DNA from: GCA-020343675 sp964462945
GTDB lineage: Bacteria; Planctomycetota; Phycisphaerae; Sedimentisphaerales; Anaerobacaceae
DNA: 64,000 nucleotides
Direction of reading: 5' to 3'
Assembly (NCBI GenBank): GCA_964462945.1
Contig: CAYWZW010000011.1
Coordinates: 31,004-95,003, forward strand
In this document: positions 17,007 through 25,219 of the stretch, one piece after another
How the letters are laid out: every line of letters begins with the position of its first letter
Position numbering within the stretch: the first letter of the stretch is position 1
Translations under genes and position numbers: made by a program
The notes under the pieces: model-generated
Seen by the model: the letters and a program-made list of their open reading frames with translations, nothing else
Told to the model about the DNA's origin: nothing
Databases searched by the model: none

Positions 17007-17234
17007 ATGGATACGATTCTCTATATTGTTGCCGGCCCGCTTTTCCTAATCTCCATCGCTGCACATTTTTATGTGAAGCTTCGCCTGCGCCCAAAGGAAG
17101 ACCCCGATTCGCAAGACTACCACGAGTTCGAAGACCAGCAGCCGGAGTTCGCCAACTATGCCAGATGGTCAAGAATTACTTTCGCCGCCGCTGCCCTCAG
17201 CGTCTTGCTGCTGTTTGTCGCCGCCGTGATCTAA
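17007..17234 (+). CDS. Small two-helix membrane protein (75 aa)
   Basis: Starts MDTILYIVAGPLFLISIAAHFYVKLRLRPKEDPDSQDYHEFEDQQPEF, then ARWSRITFAAAALSVLLLFVAAVI. It has one N-terminal and one C-terminal transmembrane segment joined by an acidic loop. The length, clean hydrophobic segments and stop right after the second helix argue for a real gene. The ribosome site is weak (GGTCAGG abutting the ATG). No known function. Confidence 0.6.
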   Translation: MDTILYIVAGPLFLISIAAHFYVKLRLRPKEDPDSQDYHEFEDQQPEFANYARWSRITFAAAALSVLLLFVAAVI

Positions 17235-17250
17235 CGCCCGCATCCGAAAT

Positions 17251-17287
17251 CGCGGGACGATGTTCCCGCGTCCTGAGCGCAGCCGAA
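17251..17287. repeat. Hairpin plus REP-like core (copy 1)
   Basis: CGCGGGA (17251-17257) and TCCCGCG (17264-17270) form a 7-bp stem with a 6-base loop, directly followed by CCTGAGCGCAGCCGAA (17272-17287). Variants of that 16-bp core occur reversed at 44016-44031 and 61470-61485. The hairpin might also act as a terminator for the small membrane protein, but no T-tract follows. Confidence 0.55.
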
Positions 17288-17370
17288 GGACCTGCTTGGC
17301 CTTTTTTCTGCGTTTTTGAGGCCAAGACGCAGAGTATAAAATTTTTTCGACGAATTTTCTATTTTCTCTC

Positions 17371-17399
17371 TTGACAATTACTATGATATATAGTACTTT
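17371..17399 (+). promoter_or_regulatory. Promoter with BlaI-type operator, module 1
   Basis: TTGACA (17371-17376), 17-bp spacer and TACTTT (17394-17399). Between and overlapping them lies a perfect dyad, TACTAT at 17379-17384 and ATAGTA at 17390-17395, with a 5-base centre. BlaI/MecI repressors bind TACxxx dyads of this kind, so the adjacent blaI-like gene probably represses its own operon here. An AT-rich tract upstream may act as an UP element. Confidence 0.7.
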
Positions 17400-17451
17400 T
17401 GTATGGCGTAGCAAGAGGCAGGGTTCGGTTTGAGATATGGAGGTTAATCTT

Positions 17452-17844
17452 ATGAGTGCCAAGTTGCTTGATGATTTGGGCGAGCTGCAGCGTGCGGTCA
17501 TTGAGGTGGTCTGGGAGCTTGGCGAAGCGAGCGTTCATCAGGTACGCGAGCAAATTAGCCGCAAGAAGAAGCTGGCCTACACAACGGTGCTGACCGCGAT
17601 GCAGAAGTTGGAAAAGGCCGGCTGGCTCCGGCATCGCGCTGAGGGCAAGGTCTATGTCTATGCACCGACGCGAACCCGTGAAGAAGCGGGCGCCAATTCG
17701 GCGCGCAAATTTATCGAGCGCATGTTCGACGGGGATGCCCTCTTGATGTTTCAGCATTTGCTGCGACAGGGTGAATTGAGTGATGAGGAGTTGCAAGAGC
17801 TTCGAAAAATGATCGACGATAAGAGGAAGGAGATGAAAAAATGA
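17452..17844 (+). CDS. BlaI/MecI/CopY-family transcriptional repressor, module 1
   Basis: 130 residues. The N-terminal winged helix shows the family pattern LGELQRAVIEVVWELGEASVHQVREQISRKKKLAYTTVLTAMQKLEKAGWL, with the recognition helix at YTTVLTAM. The C-terminal helices (SDEELQELRKMIDD) would dimerise. Cleavage or release is normally triggered by the M56 partner gene, which here overlaps by 4 bp. ATG 17452 has GGAGG 8 nt upstream; an in-frame ATG at 17437 overlaps that site and is less likely. No beta-lactamase gene lies nearby, so the regulated function is open. Confidence 0.93.
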   Translation: MSAKLLDDLGELQRAVIEVVWELGEASVHQVREQISRKKKLAYTTVLTAMQKLEKAGWLRHRAEGKVYVYAPTRTREEAGANSARKFIERMFDGDALLMFQHLLRQGELSDEELQELRKMIDDKRKEMKK

Positions 17845-20351
17845 CAGGCGAGATATTCTCAGCAGATTTTTCGCCGTGGATGTGCGTATGGCAGAGCACG
17901 ATTTTCCTTGTGGCCGGGCTGTTGGGCAGCTTTCTACTACGGCGTCACGCGCCACAGGCGCATCAGGTCGTGCTTCTGTCGATGATCGCAGCGGTGATTG
18001 CGCCGGGTGCCAGCGCATTAGTGAAGCGCTATGAGCTCGGTGTGTTTGCAGCGAAGGCGCCGGCAATCGAATCGCAAGGCGAGCGTTGGGTTTCGGTTGA
18101 CAATCACGAAGCGACCGGCACGGTTACCGCTGAAGACGTTGAGCGCAAGCCCGCTGCTTTTGACGAGGTTACGTCCTCACCTGCATCCGTTTCGCGCGCT
18201 GCTAAATTCCCGTGGCGGTTCGCTGTGTTGTGCGGGTGGATTGCGGCAAGCTTAATCCTAACTGTGCGATTGCTTGCGAGCTTCATATTGGGCGTTCGCC
18301 TGCTGGGGCGGGCGAGGCCGTTGGATTGCGAAATAATTGAACGGGCGGTGCATCTGGCCAAGGCCAGACTTGGAATAAGCAAGGATATACAAGTTTGCAG
18401 CAGCCCGAGAATCTGGAGTCCTGTGATATGGTGCTGGAAGCGCAGACCCGTCTTGTTGGTGCCGAGCGCAGCCGGGCAAGGCGACAATCGGATTGACTGG
18501 ACCGCCGTGCTTTGCCATGAATTGGCCCATTGGAGGCGCCGGGATCATATCAGCGGGTTATTGGCAGAGCTGGTGCTCTGTATTTTGCCGTGGCAGCCGC
18601 TTCTGTGGTTGGCGAAATCGCGCTTGATAAACCTGAGCGAGCACGCATGTGATGATTGGGTCTTAGCGACCGGCCAGTCCGGCACGGATTACGCCGAGTC
18701 CCTTCTCGACCTGGTCCCCGGCAGACAGATGGCCTTCGTCCCTGGGGTAGTCCGCAGTAAAAAGACTCTGGCCGGGCGCGTTCGCCGGGTTCTACAAGGC
18801 GGATGTGCCAGCCCGCATAGCGGCCTGCGCTGGAGTCTGGCTGTTACTCTCGTGGCCGGATGCATCGCCGTCGGAATGGCCTTTGGGCAAACAAGACCAT
18901 CCCGGCCAACTGGGACCATCAAAACCAAAGTCAGCCGCTTAGCAGTCATTGAACAGCCTGCATTCCCTGTAACAATGATAAAGGGCAGGATTCTGGACCC
19001 CAACGATGAACCTGCATATGGTGCAAGCATTGTCGCCCTGCCAGTGACGTCCTGGGGTTACTATACCGAGCCTCGGAGTCAGAACAAAGAAGGATATTTC
19101 GAACTGCCCTGGTCACCGACATGGATTGAGCAGGACAAGCCCATCTATCTTATGGCGATAGTACAAGATCCGAAAAGCCAAGCTGCTTTGGTCGAGGTCA
19201 AAGACCCAACATCGCCGGTGACTGTTCGACTTGAGCCCGCCTTTGCAATCACAGGAAAAGTCGTCGATCCCGGCGGCCAACAAATAGAGGAATGTTTGGC
19301 AACTATTTCACTGTCCACTAAATTCAAGTGTCAGGCACCAATCTATAGTTTCCGAGGAGGAAGATGGTGGGAGCGCATGTTGTCGCCATTACCTTACGGA
19401 GTTAAGTATAAGCTAACCGTTCAGGCCAAAGGCTACCAGACCCGGCAAATCATCGTTGACGGGACAGATAAAAGTAAAAAACTCCTCGACCTCGGCACAA
19501 TTACTCTGCAACCTCAAGACAAAACCAAACCTGAAGTTGCAGAGCAGTACGGTGATCTGGATTTGGAGAAAGAATTTCATAGGGTCTATTCTCTTGATAA
19601 GGATGAAATCATTAAACTCATCAAGGCGCCATTTGTGCTCGGTCGCCAGGAATATTTTCAAAATCCGATTTCTATTTACCCCCGTATATTTGATTCTCTT
19701 GAATCTCAAGGTGCTATTCAGGCCAGCTTACTTTGGGATGGTAAAGCCCTAATGGAAACATCGATGAATGGATATACTCATACCCATAGAAAGCCCAGAC
19801 TTGAATATACTTTACTGTTGACATTGCGTATGCCACATTATGATTTCAACCTTCCCAAAGAGCTGAACATAGAAATGCCCTATGGTGACTGGATTGTCCG
19901 CGCTGATTCGCCGAGAAACGAACAACTCCGGTCCCTGGAAGAGATTATCTATGCCGAGACAAATAGGGCAATCCGCTTCGAGGAGCGCACAATTGAACGA
20001 GAAGTCATCGTAGCCAGTGGCCGGTATGAATTCAAGCCGCACCCCAGCGGGAATTACCCGAACTATATTCCTCTCTGGGATGGCAGACTCCAAACTTCTG
20101 AGTACACAGTTGATTCGCTTGAGGGGCTGTTCGCCAATATTGAGCGTGAGATAAAAATGAAGATTGTGGATGAGACCGAACCGGCGGAAAACGCAACGAT
20201 CCGGTTCCAATGGGTGAAACGGGATCCGGAACCGACAGGAGATAAACTAAGCGTTCTTCTGGATGACCTCGCCAAGACGACGTCGCTTCAGTTCAAAGTC
20301 GAGCGCCGACCAGGCGAAATATGGGTCGTCACCGAGGCGAAGGGGATCTGA
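17841..20351 (+). CDS. BlaR1/MecR1-like M56 membrane metallopeptidase with large C-terminal extension
   Basis: 836 residues. The first 340 form the M56 sensor-protease: membrane segments, then the zinc motif HELAH near residues 226-230 and the downstream EHACDDW glutamate region. Instead of a penicillin-binding domain, the C-terminal half has a carboxypeptidase-regulatory-like beta domain (about 370-480, MIKGRILDPNDEPAYGASIV) and a final section like the TIGR03435/DUF3738 tail of soil-bacterial M56 proteins (VDETEPAENATIRFQW, LSVLLDDLAKTTSLQF). It would sense something outside the cell and cleave the coupled BlaI-type repressor. The ligand is unknown. Confidence 0.85.
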   Translation: MTGEIFSADFSPWMCVWQSTIFLVAGLLGSFLLRRHAPQAHQVVLLSMIAAVIAPGASALVKRYELGVFAAKAPAIESQGERWVSVDNHEATGTVTAEDVERKPAAFDEVTSSPASVSRAAKFPWRFAVLCGWIAASLILTVRLLASFILGVRLLGRARPLDCEIIERAVHLAKARLGISKDIQVCSSPRIWSPVIWCWKRRPVLLVPSAAGQGDNRIDWTAVLCHELAHWRRRDHISGLLAELVLCILPWQPLLWLAKSRLINLSEHACDDWVLATGQSGTDYAESLLDLVPGRQMAFVPGVVRSKKTLAGRVRRVLQGGCASPHSGLRWSLAVTLVAGCIAVGMAFGQTRPSRPTGTIKTKVSRLAVIEQPAFPVTMIKGRILDPNDEPAYGASIVALPVTSWGYYTEPRSQNKEGYFELPWSPTWIEQDKPIYLMAIVQDPKSQAALVEVKDPTSPVTVRLEPAFAITGKVVDPGGQQIEECLATISLSTKFKCQAPIYSFRGGRWWERMLSPLPYGVKYKLTVQAKGYQTRQIIVDGTDKSKKLLDLGTITLQPQDKTKPEVAEQYGDLDLEKEFHRVYSLDKDEIIKLIKAPFVLGRQEYFQNPISIYPRIFDSLESQGAIQASLLWDGKALMETSMNGYTHTHRKPRLEYTLLLTLRMPHYDFNLPKELNIEMPYGDWIVRADSPRNEQLRSLEEIIYAETNRAIRFEERTIEREVIVASGRYEFKPHPSGNYPNYIPLWDGRLQTSEYTVDSLEGLFANIEREIKMKIVDETEPAENATIRFQWVKRDPEPTGDKLSVLLDDLAKTTSLQFKVERRPGEIWVVTEAKGI

Positions 20352-20370
20352 CAGCAATTGTGGGATATCG

Positions 20371-20385
20371 GGGCCGTAACGGCCC
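20371..20385 (+). terminator. Weak hairpin after M56 gene 1
   Basis: GGGCCG-TAA-CGGCCC, a six-base-pair perfect stem 20 bp after the stop codon. Not followed by a T-tract, so a rho-independent terminator is only possible. Confidence 0.3.
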
Positions 20386-20555
20386 AAACTTATTCAACTT
20401 ACTTCGGAATCAATTGCGGTGGTTTCTCCCTTACGGCGTAATACACGGCGAGAAAATGGGGTCAATCGACGGACCGCTGCGACATGGTTCGTTCGCGTTT
20501 CCAGGGGCGGAAATAGGGGGTAAAAGATTTTTTTGAAAATTTTTTATTTTTTCTG

Positions 20556-20584
20556 TTGACAACTACGACATTGTGTAGTACTTC
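20556..20584 (+). promoter_or_regulatory. Promoter with BlaI-type operator, module 2
   Basis: TTGACA (20556-20561), 17-bp spacer and TACTTC (20579-20584). The dyad ACTAC (20562-20566) and GTAGT (20575-20579), with ACA...TGT inside it, sits between the boxes exactly as in module 1. The upstream T-rich tract is also shared. The two operators differ in the centre (GATAT versus GACATTGT), so the two repressors may or may not cross-regulate. Confidence 0.7.
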
Positions 20585-20635
20585 ATTATGAGTATTCAGG
20601 AACAGACTTGATCGGTAGAACGGAAGGTTGGCTCT

Positions 20636-21028
20636 ATGAACAGGAAATCACTCGATGACTTCGGTGAATTGCAGCGTGCGGTCATCGAGGCGGTTTGGGA
20701 GTCTGGCGAAGCGACCGTCCGCCAGGTATGGAAGCGGCTGTGCCGCGAAAAGGAGCTGGCGTACACAACGGTGCTGACCGCCATGCAGAGACTTGAGAGA
20801 GACGGCTGGCTGAAGCATCGCGTCGAAGGCAAGACGCACGTCTATCTGCCGACGCGGACACGGGCCCAGGCTGGCGCCGGGTCGGTGCGGAAATTCGTGC
20901 AGCGGATGTTCGATGGAAACGCCCTGGTGCTGTTCCGCCAGCTTGTTGAGGAGGACCAACTGAACGATCAGGAGCTTCGAGAGCTGCAACAACTGATCAA
21001 TGAAAAACGAAGGGAGAGACGGAAATGA
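20636..21028 (+). CDS. BlaI/MecI/CopY-family transcriptional repressor, module 2
   Basis: 130 residues, the same length as the first repressor and clearly a paralogue: FGELQRAVIEAVWESGEATVRQVWKRLCREKELAYTTVLTAMQRLERDGWL. The recognition helix residues YTTVLTAM are identical, while flanking helices differ. The stop overlaps the following M56 gene by 4 bp, as in module 1. Start ATG 20636 follows GGAAGG. Together the pairs are a tandem duplication of a repressor plus sensor-protease unit with its promoter. Confidence 0.93.
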   Translation: MNRKSLDDFGELQRAVIEAVWESGEATVRQVWKRLCREKELAYTTVLTAMQRLERDGWLKHRVEGKTHVYLPTRTRAQAGAGSVRKFVQRMFDGNALVLFRQLVEEDQLNDQELRELQQLINEKRRERRK

Positions 21029-23280
21029 TACGCGAGCTGCTTCTGAAAGACTTTTCGTGGTGGTCCGTTGCGTGGCAGAGTACTTTGTTTGCTGTTGTTG
21101 GGCTGGTTGGCAGTTTCCTTTTGAGGCGCCGGCCTGCGAGGTCCTGTCAACTGCTGTTTCTTGCCGTGATCGCCGCGGTGCTCGTGCCCACGATGAGCAT
21201 CCTGGTTAAGCATTTTGAAATGGGTCTGCTTGCTGCCGAGCCGACTGCACTTGCGCCGGACAGGCCAGACGAAGTCACAGTGAGCTTGTACGAAGCGCCT
21301 GTAGCTTTGCCACTTATGGATATTCCAGATGAAGTGCCGGCGGGCATCGCAGAGTCTGCGGGGACAAAGGCCGGTTCGGGAAGTATCAACGTCCCATGGC
21401 GAACGATTGCGACATACGGGTGGATGGCGGCGGCGCTTATCTTGATGGGGCGGTTGCTCGTCGCATTCATCGGCGGGATTCGTCTGCTGCGGGCAGCGCA
21501 GTTGTGCGGCTGTGAACAAATCCGGCGCGCGGCCGATTCCGCCCGAACAAGGCTTGGAATGGTCAAGGCCTTGCAGATCCGCAGCAGCGAAGGTTTGCGC
21601 AGCCCCGTGATATGGTGTTGGAGCCGGCCCCCGGTCCTGCTGGTGCCGGCGGATTTGGACTGTGCGGTCGATTGGGTGGGCGTGATATCGCATGAGATAG
21701 CACACTGCAAGCGCTGGGACCACCTCAGCGGTCTGATGGCCGAGCTGGTTGTGTGCATTCTGCCGTGGAATCCGCTCCTGTGGTGGTGCAAGAAACGAAT
21801 GGTCAGATTGAGCGAGCAGGCATGTGATGACTGGGTTGTGGCAGGCGGACGACCGGGCACGGACTATGCCCAGTCGCTGCTGAATTTGTCGCCGGAGGTG
21901 CAGATGGCTTTTCTGCCGACAGTAATTGGAAAGGAGAAACCTATGAAAGAGAGAATTTGCAGAATCGTGAGAGAAAAGTGCGGCGAGCCGCGCGTGGGGG
22001 CGGGCTGGGCTTTGGCCGTGACCGTAATGGCCATGAGCCTGGCGGTTGGAGCGGCGTTCGCCCAAAGGCGTCCGGCCGAAGCTGGATCGCAGGAGCGGGA
22101 TGAGCGGGTGGCCCCGTTGGACCGGCCGCAGGAAGTTTCGCCGGAACGCAGGGCAGAGCTTGCCGGCCAGGCACGGCATATCAGAGTCCAGATCGCTCAG
22201 ACGGAGAAAGAGCTGGCCGGGCTTGAAGATCAGCAGCTCGGTCAGGGCCAAGAAGCGCGCGCCCTGCGCAGCCGAATCCAGGAGTTAAGTGAGCAGATGC
22301 AGGCGGCCAGACAGCAGCTTGAACGCCTCGAGCGCGGCAGAGGAGACCTTGAGGGCCGCCAGCGCCCGCAGGCCGAGGGGCGGGCTCGTGAGCTGATGCA
22401 GAATCTGGCTGATCTTGGGGCTGATGCGCGCAGCAAGGAGGTTGCGTTGCGCCGGCTGGAGGAGCAGGATAAAGGTAACACCGACGAGGCTCATGCGATT
22501 CGCTGGCAATTGGAGGAGGTTCGTCAGCGGATACAGGCGGCTCAGGAGGAGCGTGCGAATCTTGAACGCCGCCGGCCGGTGAAGGTGAACGAAGAAATCC
22601 AAGTTGAGCTTGAGCTGTCCTCGCGTCCTGAGGCGCTGGAGCAGAAGCGGCAGGAGCTTCGGGAAAAGGCCCGGCAGATCGAGCTCGAGCTGCGGGAGGT
22701 TGGAGACGGGTATCCTGAAAAGGCGCAAAAGCTTCAGGTGGAGCTGCGTGAGATCCGCGGGCAGATCGAGCAAGTCGAGCGTCAGCCTGGTTCACCGCGA
22801 AGGCAAGCGGCCGCGAATAGGTTCCAGCAGCAGCCCGTTGTTCGCGTCGATAGCGACGAGGCGCGTGTACGTACGCAGCGCCGGCTTGAGCTCCAGGAGC
22901 AAATACGCAGGCTCGAGCGCCAGCTTGAAGAATTAGGGCCTGAGCATCCGAAAGAAACTGAAGAGATTCAAGTTCAATTGGAGCGGACACACGAGCAGAT
23001 ACAGAGGATCGAACGCGAGTCGAATCGTCTTGAGCATCCGACGCTTCGCCTTGAAGCCGCTCCTCAACCCGGCGCTGAGGTTCGCCATGAGAGAGTCGTG
23101 GTCGAGGCAGATCGCGGCGGCGTAAGCCAAGACAGGCCGCCGGTGCGTGAACGCCAAGGTCTGGAACGCGAGGTGTCCGAGCTGCGCGGTCAGATGGACA
23201 GGCTCAGCGCGGAAATGCGTGAATTGCGAGAGCTTATGAAGCAGTTGCTGGAGCAAAGAGGCCCGCGGGAGCCTATGTAG
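21025..23280 (+). CDS. M56 membrane metallopeptidase with long C-terminal coiled coil, module 2
   Basis: 751 residues. The N-terminal part (1-350) is the M56 sensor-protease, with membrane segments, HEIAH near residues 222-226, and EQACDDW 40 residues further on. After a last membrane segment (AVTVMAMSLAVGAAFAQ) the remaining 400 residues are almost pure charged heptads rich in Glu, Arg, Gln and Leu: a long extracytoplasmic coiled coil, quite unlike the C-terminus of the module 1 protein. The fold suggests cell-envelope spanning or stress sensing. It would cleave the coupled repressor. No ligand-binding domain is recognisable. Confidence 0.85.
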   Translation: MIRELLLKDFSWWSVAWQSTLFAVVGLVGSFLLRRRPARSCQLLFLAVIAAVLVPTMSILVKHFEMGLLAAEPTALAPDRPDEVTVSLYEAPVALPLMDIPDEVPAGIAESAGTKAGSGSINVPWRTIATYGWMAAALILMGRLLVAFIGGIRLLRAAQLCGCEQIRRAADSARTRLGMVKALQIRSSEGLRSPVIWCWSRPPVLLVPADLDCAVDWVGVISHEIAHCKRWDHLSGLMAELVVCILPWNPLLWWCKKRMVRLSEQACDDWVVAGGRPGTDYAQSLLNLSPEVQMAFLPTVIGKEKPMKERICRIVREKCGEPRVGAGWALAVTVMAMSLAVGAAFAQRRPAEAGSQERDERVAPLDRPQEVSPERRAELAGQARHIRVQIAQTEKELAGLEDQQLGQGQEARALRSRIQELSEQMQAARQQLERLERGRGDLEGRQRPQAEGRARELMQNLADLGADARSKEVALRRLEEQDKGNTDEAHAIRWQLEEVRQRIQAAQEERANLERRRPVKVNEEIQVELELSSRPEALEQKRQELREKARQIELELREVGDGYPEKAQKLQVELREIRGQIEQVERQPGSPRRQAAANRFQQQPVVRVDSDEARVRTQRRLELQEQIRRLERQLEELGPEHPKETEEIQVQLERTHEQIQRIERESNRLEHPTLRLEAAPQPGAEVRHERVVVEADRGGVSQDRPPVRERQGLEREVSELRGQMDRLSAEMRELRELMKQLLEQRGPREPM

Positions 23281-23472
23281 TTGTTGAGCACGAGCTTGAC
23301 CGGCTCTCTTTCGAGAATGAATGCGCCGTCTTCATAAGGCACGCGGCAAAGGGCCAATTAGACCGCAGTTGAGCGAATAGCCCAAATCCGCCCGCTGCGG
23401 ATAGTCCTCAATTTACGTAGAGAATACGGAGCATCCGGCCTCTTGACGTGACAATGGTCCGTCCATATTCGC

Positions 23473-23501
23473 TTGCCTCTGCGGTTCTTTCCCGCTATAA
23501 T
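23473..23501 (+). promoter_or_regulatory. Predicted leaderless promoter of radical-SAM gene
   Basis: TTGCCT (23473-23478), 17-bp spacer and a perfect TATAAT (23496-23501) only six bases before ATG 23508. Transcription would begin at or next to the start codon, and no ribosome site is visible, so a leaderless mRNA is predicted. Confidence 0.55.
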
Positions 23502-23507
23502 CCCCAC

Positions 23508-24902
23508 ATGATCAGATACAAGCATGCTTTAGCTCTGTACCCGTATTTCGGGGATTCTACTGCACCGATGGGGATTTTCCCTCCCACCGGCCTTGAGTAT
23601 ATCGCCGCGAGCATGAAAGACCTCGTCGGCAAGGTGACGTTCCTCGACCTGCGGTATGAGAGGGCCTACCAGGACCTGAAGGTGCTCAGCAGGCTCATCA
23701 GGGACGAGATCGACCTTCTGTGCATCAGCATCCAATGGCAATCTCGCTTCAAGGACGTCTGCGATTTCATCTCCCAGTTGCCTCGTGAGGTCTGCACAGT
23801 CGTCGGAGGCTACAAAGCAACGCAGGAAGTGGAGTACCTGTTTGAACGTTGTCCAAATGTCGATATGATCGTACGAGGTGAGGGCGAAGAGATCATCAAA
23901 CAGGTCGTCACGGGCGTCCCATACGAGGATATCCGTGGGCTTTCCTATCGCCAGAACGGACGAGTCGTCCATAATGAGATTCATCTTTTGCCCGACGTCA
24001 CGCGTCTGCCGTTTCCCGACCGGTCCCTGAGAACGCACGATTATCGCGCCATTGTGCACGGGGTCCGAGTCAGCCACCACACGTTCGATGCGGTGCTGAC
24101 TACGAGGGGATGTCCGTTCAAATGCAAATTCTGCACTTTCAGTCTCAATCCGCTCGGGCAAAAGAGAAGCTACACGGAACGGCCGGTCGAATCGGTTATT
24201 GAAGAGTTGAAGACCGTTAAGGCCGATGTTGTGCTCTTCAGCGACGACAACTTCTTCACGAACCCGAAGAGGAGCGAAGAGCTTTGCGATCTGATTATCG
24301 AGAACAACATCAAGAAGACCTTTGTTGTCCAGGCCCGGATTGACATGGCCAAGTATCCCAGGGTCCTCGACAAGGCAGAGAAAGCCGGTTTCAAGGTCTT
24401 CCTGATCGGGGTCGAGTCTCCGCACGACCGGATATTGGAGCAGCTTCAAAAGGGTATCACCCAACAACAGGTTCGGGACGCCTTTGCGGTCCTGACACAG
24501 TACGACTTTTATCTGCATGGGTACTTCATCTACGGCAACATCGGCGAGACAGAAGAAGAGATGCTCTACATCCCGAAGTTCGCGAAGGAAATCAAGCTGG
24601 ATTCCATCAGTTTCCAAAAACTCCGTATTGAGAAGTTCTCGCCCCTAAAGGAGGTGGTAGAGGCGACGCCGGGCTATTACTACAACCATATCGGCGGGCC
24701 CGTGTATTCGGACCGTTACGGGCACAAGGAGTTGAAGCAAATCCGCAACCGGATCCGGTCGGAGTTCTACGATCTGGCGCAGATCATTCATATCATCAGA
24801 AAAGCCGGGCGGATTGGGCTCGTCGGTGGGCGCGATTTGGCGGTTGCACTTCCTAATCTACCTCTCCTCGCGTGTAGGCTGGCCAGACGAAAGAAGAAAT
24901 AG
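23508..24902 (+). CDS. B12-binding-type radical SAM protein
   Basis: 464 residues from ATG 23508. The N-terminal region (1-150) looks like a cobalamin-binding Rossmann domain (ALYPYFGDSTAPMGIFPPTGLEYIAAS, CTVVGGYKATQEVEYL). The central radical SAM domain carries TTRGCPFKCKFCTF, the CxxxCxxC cluster, and later SDDNFFTNPKR and IGVESPHD strands. This is the class that modifies lipids, hopanoids, tetrapyrroles or peptides, often by methylation. The exact reaction cannot be read from the motif. An upstream in-frame ATG at 23448 is possible but overlaps the promoter region. Standalone gene. Confidence 0.88.
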   Translation: MIRYKHALALYPYFGDSTAPMGIFPPTGLEYIAASMKDLVGKVTFLDLRYERAYQDLKVLSRLIRDEIDLLCISIQWQSRFKDVCDFISQLPREVCTVVGGYKATQEVEYLFERCPNVDMIVRGEGEEIIKQVVTGVPYEDIRGLSYRQNGRVVHNEIHLLPDVTRLPFPDRSLRTHDYRAIVHGVRVSHHTFDAVLTTRGCPFKCKFCTFSLNPLGQKRSYTERPVESVIEELKTVKADVVLFSDDNFFTNPKRSEELCDLIIENNIKKTFVVQARIDMAKYPRVLDKAEKAGFKVFLIGVESPHDRILEQLQKGITQQQVRDAFAVLTQYDFYLHGYFIYGNIGETEEEMLYIPKFAKEIKLDSISFQKLRIEKFSPLKEVVEATPGYYYNHIGGPVYSDRYGHKELKQIRNRIRSEFYDLAQIIHIIRKAGRIGLVGGRDLAVALPNLPLLACRLARRKKK

Positions 24903-25122
24903 ATATGGCCCCCCGCGGCGGACCCGGTGCGGTCCGTGTCCTTGCTTAATTCCGTCCAACAACGATACCCAAAACGACGAAAGGTTCTCAAAGGTGCCTT
25001 GATCACTCGAATCGGGCGGCTCTCATCCAATCCATCACCGGCTGCCAGCAAGCGTAGGACAATGTCCGTTCCATATTGGAATGGTGGATGGATCACGTCT
25101 GCGAAGCTCAATTCTGAGTCGA

Positions 25123-25151
25123 TTGCAGCCGTACGTGCCTCACGTTATAAT
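25123..25151 (+). promoter_or_regulatory. Predicted promoter of the GH127 operon
   Basis: TTGCAG (25123-25128), 17-bp spacer and TATAAT (25146-25151), giving a leader of about 60 nt to ATG 25220. The rest of the 24903-25219 gap holds no gene I can support. Confidence 0.6.
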
Positions 25152-25219
25152 GCAGAGCGGCGACTTGTGGTTAGTTTACGCGCTGTTGCCAAATTATCGT
25201 TCTATGTGAGGGAGCAAGA

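Noticed and set aside
20968..22990. Long reverse-strand frames of up to 427 codons across the second M56 gene
   Set aside because: Heptad-coded GAG/CTG-rich DNA gives long antisense frames; no domain or start signal is visible and the plus strand is a clear M56 gene.
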